In this document: piece by piece, positions 1-4,911 of the stretch | Numbering within the stretch: the first letter of the stretch is position 1 | How the letters are laid out: each line of letters starts with the position of its first letter | From: an uncultured Prevotella sp. | Lineage (GTDB): Bacteria > Bacteroidota > Bacteroidia > Bacteroidales > Bacteroidaceae | Reading direction: 5' to 3' | DNA length: 5,818 nucleotides | Assembly: GCA_900551985.1 (NCBI GenBank) | Contig: URYG01000203.1 | Span: forward strand, 1-5,818 | Translations under genes and position numbers: made by a program | The notes under the pieces: generated by a model | Told to the model about the DNA's origin: nothing | Databases searched by the model: none | Seen by the model: only the letters and a program-made list of their open reading frames with translations

Positions 1-237
1 TCGATACCCTTGAATTCATCGATTTTTTTTATTTCATCGGCTGCCGCCGCTATCATCGCATTCCTGATTGTGGGCATCCAGAAGATAGCCCAGCCTCAGC
101 CTGAATGTTATGCGGTTATCGATGGGAAGGTTTATACCAACCAGGAATTCGTTCACCACGAAGCCCTGGATGCCCTGGAAGATGTTTCGGCTGATTCCGA
201 AGATCCATTCAGTGCCCTGGATATGATGAAACAATAA
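1..237 (+). CDS. C-terminal part of a small single-pass membrane protein (putative anti-sigma/accessory protein), 5'-truncated by the window edge
   Basis: The reading frame is open from base 1 and ends at TAA 235-237, giving 79 visible codons. A TTG at 10 could be read as a start, but only nine bases precede it and nothing there looks like a ribosome site, so I treat the gene as beginning outside the window. The visible part has a hydrophobic, alanine/isoleucine-rich segment (roughly codons 8-25, with AAAAIIAFLIVGI) that should be one transmembrane helix. A short polar tail follows, with CYAVIDGKVYTNQEF, then an acidic stretch, ending DMMKQ. A membrane helix followed by a small YxxxDGKxYT-type tail, just before a DUF6108-like gene and an outer-membrane barrel gene, is the arrangement I associate with sigma factor/anti-sigma envelope clusters in Bacteroidales. 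The anti-sigma role is inference, because the cytoplasmic N-terminus is not visible. It could equally be an uncharacterised inner-membrane protein. Confidence 0.62.
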   Translation, partial: SIPLNSSIFFISSAAAAIIAFLIVGIQKIAQPQPECYAVIDGKVYTNQEFVHHEALDALEDVSADSEDPFSALDMMKQ

Positions 238-264
238 ATTCATCTTTTAGATGAAACAATAAAT
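225..264 (+). repeat. Perfect 15-bp direct repeat, 25-bp period, across the stop codon of the first gene
   Basis: GATGAAACAATAAAT occurs at 225-239 and again at 250-264. The first copy encodes the last residues of the upstream gene and its TAA. The second repeats the same ATG AAA CAA TAA string just after the stop. The intervening TTCATC (239-244) can pair with either flanking GATGAA, giving alternative 6-bp hairpins. It looks like a small tandem duplication of the gene end, and no function is evident. Confidence 0.75.
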
Positions 265-303
265 CAAACTATAAAGTATAATATATATAATAAGGTATAG
301 AAT

Positions 304-750
304 ATGAAACGATGCAACTTGATAAAACGCTTCTTCATCGGACTGCTTCTTATCGTGGTAGCCTCGATTTCGGCTAATGCCCAGGAGGGGCTGTACGTAA
401 AAAGTATATTCCAACGCTTCGGATACGCCAAGGGATGCAAGATGGTTACGATGCAAAATACGCAACTCAAAGGTTACAAGCTCAGGATATACAAGAGCCT
501 GGTATATAAGTACCATGCCACGGAAATAGCCCACTATCTGAAGTCCGACCGCAAGGCTGCGAAAAAAATCAGAGAGGTGGTGGAGAATGGCAAGATGGTG
601 AGCGGCTATTACATGATGGCACCCTTGAGCAATGGCGACAACCGCTTTATCCTCTTCAGCAATCCGAGTGAAAGCAAGGGAACCGTGATTTATATCGAAG
701 GCGACCTGTCGCCCGAAGATATCATGAAACTCTGCTATTCCAGAAGATAG
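304..750 (+). CDS. Secreted/periplasmic DUF6108- or DUF4252-like protein of unknown function
   Basis: This is a 148-aa protein with a clear signal peptide: basic start MKRCNLIKR, hydrophobic core FFIGLLLIVVASIS (residues 10-23), and an ANA cleavage site after residue 26, leaving a mature protein that begins QEGLYV. The mature part has a region predicted as alpha/beta (YKLRIYKSLVYKY, then a basic helix at 80-95). It ends with FILFSNPSESKGTVIYIEGDLSPEDIMKL, in which a beta strand pair is followed by a 'G-LSPEDI-KL' helix. That ending is the part I recognise from small exported Bacteroidetes families such as DUF6108/DUF4252. The exact family is from memory and uncertain, and no enzymatic motif is visible. 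The start is preceded only by a weak AAGG (292-295), normal for this phylum. It sits 66 bp after the membrane-protein gene and 63 bp before the barrel gene, so it probably belongs to the same envelope operon. Confidence 0.8.
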   Translation: MKRCNLIKRFFIGLLLIVVASISANAQEGLYVKSIFQRFGYAKGCKMVTMQNTQLKGYKLRIYKSLVYKYHATEIAHYLKSDRKAAKKIREVVENGKMVSGYYMMAPLSNGDNRFILFSNPSESKGTVIYIEGDLSPEDIMKLCYSRR

Positions 751-813
751 AAACAACATTTTCCTTCAGGAATCCTCTCAATAAGAATAAGAAACAACAT
801 AAAATAAAGTATT

Positions 814-1716
814 ATGAATATCAAAAACGTAATGATGATGGCTGCCATGATGCCAGCCTTCGCCCTTGCTGAAACCAACAGCAACTGTGCACCAGCCTCT
901 GTAGAGACTAACGACACCACAATCAGAGTGAACAACCAGAACATCGTCATCAAGCAGGATGGCGAACAGACTTCTGTGAAGATATATAAGATGAACGGCA
1001 ACGAGATGAACGAGATGACCAAGATTTCAGAAACCCAATTCGTAGATGGTCAGGAAGTAGAAAAGGTATTTGTCACCTCGCCTTTCATCCCTCAGACCTT
1101 GAGCAAGCGCAAGCGCAGTCTGGAGAGTCATTATCCAACCTTCTTCTTCGGCTGCAGCCAGTTGCCAGGCAGCAGGGGAAGCATGGGAGGCAACAACGAG
1201 ATGCACAGTCGCGACTCCAAGTCGTGGGAATGGGGCATCACCCTCACCAGTCTCTGCTTCCGACTTTCCAACGAAATGGCGCTCACCTCCTCCCTCTCCA
1301 TCGGACAGGTACACCACCATTTCAAGGACAATTATGTATTAAGCACCCAAAACGGGGTATCTTCTATGACTCCGATAGAAGGCGAGACGCTGAAGAAAAG
1401 CTATATCAGCTACAATGTACTCCGCCTGCCTATCATGCTGGAGTGGCAGAAGCGCATAGGATGCCATGATGCATTCCTGGCTTTAGGTCCATCAGTAGAA
1501 TACCGCTGGCACGAGCATTCCCGCTACTTCATCGGAAAGCACAAGCATACCGAAACGGGCGATATCAACCTCAACCCTATCGGCGTGAACCTCGAGGCCC
1601 GTGCCGGTTACTCAGGAGTGATGCTCTACGCCCGTGCCGGAATAACCCCGCTGCTCAACAAGACCAAGGCTCCCGAGTGCTACCCGATGACCATCGGCTT
1701 AGGATTTAGACTGTAA
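814..1716 (+). CDS. Outer-membrane beta-barrel protein (PorT/OMP_b-brl-like)
   Basis: The 300-aa product has a short signal peptide (MNIKNVMMMAAMMPAFALA, probable cleavage after residue 19). A polar N-terminal region follows (20-100), with DTTIRVNNQNIVIKQDG and a lysine/arginine cluster KRKR at 99-101, and then a barrel-like part (about 105-300). The barrel part shows alternating strands ending in aromatic or charged turns: LRLPIMLEWQ (204-211), FLALGPSVEYRW (221-232), NPIGVNLEARAGYSGVMLYARAGITPLL (254-281). It finishes GLGFRL, close to a typical outer-membrane C-terminal signal. The pattern 'LRLP-MLEWQ ... GP-VE-R ... NP-GVN ... A-AG ... TPL' matches small barrels found downstream of sigma/anti-sigma pairs in Bacteroidales. 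It is the last gene of the envelope cluster and is followed by a strong terminator. The exact substrate or role is unknown. It has no plug domain or TonB box, so it is not a TonB-dependent receptor. Confidence 0.82.
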   Translation: MNIKNVMMMAAMMPAFALAETNSNCAPASVETNDTTIRVNNQNIVIKQDGEQTSVKIYKMNGNEMNEMTKISETQFVDGQEVEKVFVTSPFIPQTLSKRKRSLESHYPTFFFGCSQLPGSRGSMGGNNEMHSRDSKSWEWGITLTSLCFRLSNEMALTSSLSIGQVHHHFKDNYVLSTQNGVSSMTPIEGETLKKSYISYNVLRLPIMLEWQKRIGCHDAFLALGPSVEYRWHEHSRYFIGKHKHTETGDINLNPIGVNLEARAGYSGVMLYARAGITPLLNKTKAPECYPMTIGLGFRL

Positions 1717-1759
1717 TATAGCTACAATATAGCAGAAATATAGCTGCAATGTAGCAAAA
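1716..1759 (+). repeat. Imperfect 11-bp tandem repeat (four units) overlapping the stop codon of the barrel gene
   Basis: Four consecutive 11-mers start at 1716, 1727, 1738 and 1749: ATATAGCTACA, ATATAGCAGAA, ATATAGCTGCA and ATGTAGCAAAA. The ATRTAGC half is conserved in all four. A fifth, much decayed unit may follow to 1770. The first unit begins at the last base of the stop codon. The period is close to one helical turn. The array lies inside the 3' untranslated region, just before the terminator hairpin. Function unknown. Confidence 0.65.
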
Positions 1760-1767
1760 CATAACTG

Positions 1768-1812
1768 AAACTGTCCCCATCTGAAACAACCATTCAGATG
1801 AGGACAGTTTTT
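1768..1812 (+). terminator. Strong rho-independent terminator closing the envelope operon
   Basis: An 18-nt arm AAACTGTCCCCATCTGAA (1768-1785) pairs with TTCAGATGAGGACAGTTT (1793-1810), with one C-A mismatch. The loop is ACAACCA (1786-1792), and a run of five T closes the structure at 1808-1812. It begins 52 bp after the barrel gene's stop. Reading on the minus strand, the T tract after the stem is short, so termination should act mainly on + strand transcripts. It separates the envelope operon from the repeat array and ATPase gene to its right. Confidence 0.9.
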
Positions 1813-1820
1813 GTATTCTG

Positions 1821-2003
1821 CCAAATTCGGGAATTAAAAATGGCCAAATTCGGGAAAAATATTCGGCCAAATTCGGGAGTTGAATACAGCCAAATTGGGT
1901 AACAGATTTCGAAAATCGCAGCCAAATTAAGTAACGAATCACAGCCAAATTAAGTAACGAATCGCAGCCAAATTAAGTAAAAATATGCCGCTAAATTTGG
2001 TAA
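1821..2003 (+). repeat. Eight-unit iteron-like array, 23-bp period, core GCCAAATT
   Basis: Copies of CCAAATT begin at 1821, 1844, 1867, 1890, 1922, 1945 and 1968, with CTAAATT at 1991; each is preceded by G. All steps are 23 bp except 1890 to 1922, which is 32 bp because unit 4 carries nine extra bases (AGATTTCGA). Units 1-3 read CCAAATTCGGGA and units 5-7 read CCAAATTAAGTAA. Unit 4 (CCAAATTGGGTAAC) is intermediate, and unit 8 is CTAAATTTGGTAA. The ten-base core approaches the palindrome CCAAATTTGG, so each unit may be a dyad-symmetric protein site. The period is not a multiple of three and no plausible gene spans it, so it is not coding. The last unit contains the -33 box of the ATPase promoter, which points to an operator array regulating that gene. 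Iterons of a replication origin are less likely, because no replication gene is present. Confidence 0.85.
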
Positions 2004-2027
2004 TTCCAAGATTTTATCGTATATTTG
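1996..2027 (+). promoter_or_regulatory. Bacteroidetes-type promoter of the ATPase gene, -33 box inside repeat unit 8
   Basis: TTTG at 1996-1999 and TATATTTG at 2020-2027 are separated by 20 bp and match the known Bacteroidetes sigma factor pattern TTTG-N19-21-TAnnTTTG. Transcription would begin around 2033-2036, giving a leader of under 20 bases before the start codon at 2052. A protein bound to the last repeat unit would cover the -33 element. Confidence 0.8.
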
Positions 2028-2037
2028 CAGCCGAAAC

Positions 2038-2044
2038 AAAGGAG
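2038..2044 (+). promoter_or_regulatory. Ribosome binding site fixing the ATPase start
   Basis: AAAGGAG lies seven bases before ATG 2052. This is the best Shine-Dalgarno match in the window. It argues against the in-frame TTG at 2025, which overlaps the -7 promoter element and would precede the likely transcription start. Confidence 0.75.
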
Positions 2045-2051
2045 ATTCAAT

Positions 2052-3326
2052 ATGAAAGAATACAAGAAAAGAATTGCAGATAAACTATTGGAATACAGAC
2101 TCGAAGAAGTTGGAGCCGTATTGATAGAAGGGCCAAAATGGTGTGGAAAAACTACCACAGCAGAACAAAAGGCAAAAAGCGTGCTATATATGGCAGATCC
2201 AGACAACCAAAACAACTATCAGGAAATGGCAAATTTAAAGATAAAAATGCTTCTAAAAGGAGAAAAGCCACGACTCATTGACGAATGGCAAATCATACCG
2301 CAAATCTGGGATGCCATCCGATTTGAAGTGGACCACCAGAGTGAGGAAGGCTTGTTTATCCTCACAGGATCTGCCGTGCCTGCATCTTCCGAAAAAATAC
2401 ATCACACGGGTACAGGACGTTTCGCCTGGATTACCATGCGACCTATGGCATTATGGGAATCGGGAGAATCTACAGGAGAAGTTAGCATCAGCGAACTGTT
2501 CAAGGGAAATGCAAACCTGGAAGGTTTCAACAAATTGAAACTGGAAGACATCGCCTATCTCGTCTGCAGAGGAGGATGGCCTAGTGCCACTACCAAGAAC
2601 CCAAGAGCCGCTTTGCGACAGGCATACGACTATTACGATGCGGTGGCAAAGACTGATATTTCAAGAGTGGATGAAATCAGCAGAAACAGCGAACGAACCA
2701 AACTGCTTCTGCGTTCATACGCCCGTTCACAAGGTGGACAAGTAAGTATCGGAGCCATAAGACAAGACATGATGGAAAACGATGATGAGACACTGGCAGA
2801 CAAAACTGTACAGAGTTACATCGGTGCGCTCAAAAAAATCTTCGTCATAGAAGACATGCCTGCCTGGAATCCGAACCTTCGCAGCAAGACTGCCATCCGT
2901 TCGGCAGAAACCCGATATTTCGTTGATCCATCCATTGCGGTGGCTGCTTTAGGTCTAGGTCCAGATGATCTCATCAACGACTTGGAGACTTTCGGTTTGC
3001 TCTTCGAGACCCTATGCGTACGTGATCTTCGTGTATATGCTGATGCCATCGACGGCAACGTATATCATTACCGCGACAAGAACGGTTTGGAATGTGATGC
3101 GGTTATCCATCTCCGCAACGGCTCATACGGCCTCATCGAAATCAAGCTGGGTGGTGCACAAGCCATCGAAAAAGGAGTCACTACGCTAACTGCTCTTGCT
3201 GACAAGATAGACACGACCAAGATGAAAGCCCCATCTTTCATGATGGTACTTACTGCCGTAGGCGACTATGCCTACCGCAGAGAAGACGGAGTATATGTGG
3301 TACCTATCGGATGCCTGAAAAACTAG
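2052..3326 (+). CDS. AAA_14-DUF4143 family ATPase with C-terminal PD-(D/E)XK-like motif
   Basis: The 424-aa protein is the usual length for the family. The N-terminal AAA module has a Walker A motif GPKWCGKT (27-34), a Walker B LIDEW (75-79), and a sensor-like strand LTGSA (104-108). It is followed by GRFAWITMRPMALWESGES (122-140), a family signature. The middle part (about 215-270), with a QVSIGAIRQDM helix and TVQSYIGALKKIFVIED, resembles the winged-helix segment of DUF4143 proteins. The C-terminus has YRDKNGLECDAVI (340-351) followed by GLIEIKLGG (360-368). D349 and E363-x-K365 fit the PD-(D/E)XK nuclease-fold pattern seen in this family. The biological role of these proteins is not established; roles in defence, toxin-like functions and mobile DNA have been suggested. 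No partner gene is adjacent, and the gene has its own promoter. The repeat array upstream suggests tight, possibly autogenous control. The ATP-binding assignment is firm; nuclease activity is inferred. Confidence 0.93.
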   Translation: MKEYKKRIADKLLEYRLEEVGAVLIEGPKWCGKTTTAEQKAKSVLYMADPDNQNNYQEMANLKIKMLLKGEKPRLIDEWQIIPQIWDAIRFEVDHQSEEGLFILTGSAVPASSEKIHHTGTGRFAWITMRPMALWESGESTGEVSISELFKGNANLEGFNKLKLEDIAYLVCRGGWPSATTKNPRAALRQAYDYYDAVAKTDISRVDEISRNSERTKLLLRSYARSQGGQVSIGAIRQDMMENDDETLADKTVQSYIGALKKIFVIEDMPAWNPNLRSKTAIRSAETRYFVDPSIAVAALGLGPDDLINDLETFGLLFETLCVRDLRVYADAIDGNVYHYRDKNGLECDAVIHLRNGSYGLIEIKLGGAQAIEKGVTTLTALADKIDTTKMKAPSFMMVLTAVGDYAYRREDGVYVVPIGCLKN

Positions 3327-3353
3327 TTTAGGATGGGATACAGACTCAAAAAT

Positions 3354-3389
3354 CCTATATATAATAAAAACAGCTCCTATATATAATAA
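3354..3389 (+). repeat. Direct repeat CCTATATATAATAA, two copies 22 bp apart
   Basis: Identical 14-mers lie at 3354-3367 and 3376-3389 in the spacer after the ATPase gene. The second continues AAGGTGTA and resembles the string at 282-299 before the DUF6108-like gene. The sequence is AT-rich, so chance or low complexity explains part of the match. A weak 6-bp stem (TAGGAT 3329-3334 with ATCCTA 3352-3357) runs into the first copy, but no T tract follows. I therefore see no convincing terminator for the ATPase gene. Confidence 0.6.
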
Positions 3390-3420
3390 GGTGTAAACCC
3401 TTCAAAGCAGCAAAAAAATG

Positions 3421-3447
3421 CCTGAATACCACAAACGTGGTAGCAGG
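3421..3447. promoter_or_regulatory. Inverted repeat upstream of the metY promoter
   Basis: TACCAC (3427-3432) and GTGGTA (3437-3442) form a perfect 6-bp stem around AAAC. An outer CCTG/CAGG pair (3421-3424 and 3444-3447) extends it across a small internal bulge. On the minus strand the hairpin is followed by CATTTTTTTG, which resembles a terminator, but no minus-strand gene needs one. On the + strand it lies about 20 bp upstream of the -33 box, where a transcription factor site could sit. Either reading is speculative. Confidence 0.5.
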
Positions 3448-3465
3448 AATACTACTCATATGCTA

Positions 3466-3496
3466 TTTCAGAATCCAGAAAATCGCCGTACCTTTG
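3466..3496 (+). promoter_or_regulatory. Bacteroidetes-type promoter of metY-cysK
   Basis: TACCTTTG at 3489-3496 is a full match to TAnnTTTG. TTTC at 3466-3469, 19 bp upstream, is a near match to the -33 TTTG. Transcription would start near 3503, leaving a leader of about 40 bases, too short for a SAM riboswitch. The bases following the -7 box (CAGC) are the same as in the ATPase promoter. The ribosome site for metY is AAAGGA at 3531-3536. Confidence 0.72.
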
Positions 3497-3544
3497 CAGC
3501 GTCAATCAGAATATTAACGTAAAATTAAAGAAAGGACATAGATT

Positions 3545-4840
3545 ATGAGTACAGAAAAGAAACTTCGCTTTGAGACACTTCAGTTGCATGTAGGTCAGGA
3601 AAATCCAGATCCAGCTACCGACGCTCGTGCGGTGCCTATCTACCAGACCACAAGTTACGTGTTCCGCAACTCTCAGCACGCTGCCGATAGATTCGGACTC
3701 CGTGACGCAGGTAACATCTATGGTCGCTTGACCAACTCTACTCAGGGTGTATTCGAAGACCGTGTGGCTGCCCTCGAGGGTGGTGTAGCAGGTTTGGCTG
3801 TCGCTTCCGGTGCTGCCGCCGTTACCTACGCTCTGCAGAACATTCTTCAGAATGGCGACCACATCGTAGCTGCCGACAACATCTACGGTGGTACTTATAA
3901 CCTCATCACTCATACATTATCCACACAGGGTGTAAGCTACACCATCGTGGATCCCCGCAACTTCGAGCAGGTAGAGGCTGCCATCCAGGACAATACCAAG
4001 GCTCTCTATGCAGAGACCTTCGGAAATCCTAACTCTGATGTAACCGATATCGATAAGTTGGCAGAGATTGCTCATCGCCACAACATCCCATTGATTATCG
4101 ATAACACCTTCGGCACCCCATACCTCATCCGCCCTATCGAGCACGGAGCAGATATCGTGGTTCACTCTGCTACCAAGTTCATCGGCGGTCACGGTTCATC
4201 TCTCGGTGGTGTCATCGTAGATGGCGGTAAGTTCGACTGGAAGGCAAATGCCGACAAGTTCCCTACTCTCGCCAAGCCAGACCCATCTTATCATGGTGCC
4301 GTATTCGCAGATGTAGCCGGAGCAGCAGCCTTCGTAACCCGAATCCGTGCGGTCATCCTTCGTGATACCGGTGCAACCATCTCTCCATTCAACGCCTGGA
4401 TTCTTCTTCAGGGCTTGGAGACATTGAGCCTCCGTGTAGAGCGTCACGTTCAGAATGCATTGAAGGTGGTAGAGTATTTGGAGAATAACCCTAAGGTGGC
4501 TAAGGTTAATCACCCAGCCGTTCCTTCTCATCCAGACCACGAACTTTACAAGAAGCTCTTCCCTAACGGCGGTGGTTCTATCTTCACCTTCGATATCAAG
4601 GGAGGCGAGAAAGAGGCTTGGGAGTTCATCGACCACCTGCGCATCTTCTCTTTGCTGGCTAACGTAGCCGACGTGAAGTCACTGGTTATCCACCCAGCAA
4701 CAACCACCCACTCTCAGTTGAGCCCAGAGGAGTTGGAGGAGCAGCATATCTATCCTTCTACCGTTCGATTGAGCATCGGTATCGAGAACATCGACGACCT
4801 GATTGAGGCACTCGATGAGGCATTCACATACGTAAAGTAG
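3545..4840 (+). CDS. metY: O-acetylhomoserine sulfhydrylase (O-acetylhomoserine aminocarboxypropyltransferase)
   Basis: This 431-aa cytoplasmic PLP enzyme of the Cys/Met metabolism (gamma-family) fold should convert O-acetylhomoserine plus sulfide to homocysteine and acetate, the direct sulfhydrylation route to methionine. Family marks in order are ETLQLHVGQ near the N-terminus, PIYQTTSYVF (31-40), YGRLTN (59-64, phosphate and partner-subunit contacts), ASGAAA (87-92), AETFGNP (156-162) and DNTFGTPYL (186-194, D186 facing the PLP ring nitrogen). HSATKFIGGHG (207-217) follows with K211 as the Schiff-base lysine, then LVIHPATTTHSQL (380-392) and VRLSIGIE near the end. The length and the insertion FDWKANADKFPTLAKPDPSYHG after the PLP lysine fit sulfhydrylases better than the shorter cystathionine gamma-synthases (about 380 aa). 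The start ATG has AAAGGA eight bases upstream and its own promoter. cysK follows 71 bp later in the same direction. Confidence 0.95.
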   Translation: MSTEKKLRFETLQLHVGQENPDPATDARAVPIYQTTSYVFRNSQHAADRFGLRDAGNIYGRLTNSTQGVFEDRVAALEGGVAGLAVASGAAAVTYALQNILQNGDHIVAADNIYGGTYNLITHTLSTQGVSYTIVDPRNFEQVEAAIQDNTKALYAETFGNPNSDVTDIDKLAEIAHRHNIPLIIDNTFGTPYLIRPIEHGADIVVHSATKFIGGHGSSLGGVIVDGGKFDWKANADKFPTLAKPDPSYHGAVFADVAGAAAFVTRIRAVILRDTGATISPFNAWILLQGLETLSLRVERHVQNALKVVEYLENNPKVAKVNHPAVPSHPDHELYKKLFPNGGGSIFTFDIKGGEKEAWEFIDHLRIFSLLANVADVKSLVIHPATTTHSQLSPEELEEQHIYPSTVRLSIGIENIDDLIEALDEAFTYVK

Positions 4841-4897
4841 TGAGTAGTGATTAATGAGTAGTGATTAATTATTAGTGATTAATTATTAATGACTTAA
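4841..4897 (+). repeat. 14-bp tandem repeat filling the metY-cysK spacer
   Basis: TGAGTAGTGATTAA occurs twice in perfect tandem (4841-4854 and 4855-4868). TTATTAGTGATTAA follows (4869-4882), then a degenerate copy TTATTAATGACTTAA to 4897. It starts immediately after the metY stop and is dense in TGA, TAG and TAA triplets. No hairpin with a T tract is present, so it should not end transcription. Slippage expansion is the simplest origin. Confidence 0.8.
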
Positions 4898-4911
4898 ATT
4901 AGAGTACAGTT

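Noticed and set aside
247..759. A 170-aa minus-strand reading frame
   Set aside because: It lies antisense to the signal-peptide-bearing secreted protein, whose composition and family features are far more convincing.
1706..1948. A minus-strand reading frame through the terminator and repeat array
   Set aside because: It covers a clear terminator hairpin and a repeat whose period is not a multiple of three, and it has no recognisable protein features.
1821..2003. The 23-bp array as a CRISPR
   Set aside because: The conserved part is only about 8-13 bp, the intervening bases are too short and partly similar to each other, and no cas gene is present.
2025..2051. Upstream TTG start for the ATPase
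   Set aside because: It overlaps the -7 promoter box and would lie before the likely transcription start; ATG 2052 has an excellent AAAGGAG.
3329..3357. Terminator for the ATPase gene
   Set aside because: The stem is only 6 bp with a 17-base loop and no T tract follows.
3497..3544. SAM or other riboswitch in the metY leader
   Set aside because: The leader predicted from the promoter is only about 40 bases and contains no recognisable aptamer structure.
3917..4636. Minus-strand reading frames inside metY
   Set aside because: They are antisense shadows of a well-conserved enzyme gene, with no promoter or ribosome site of their own.
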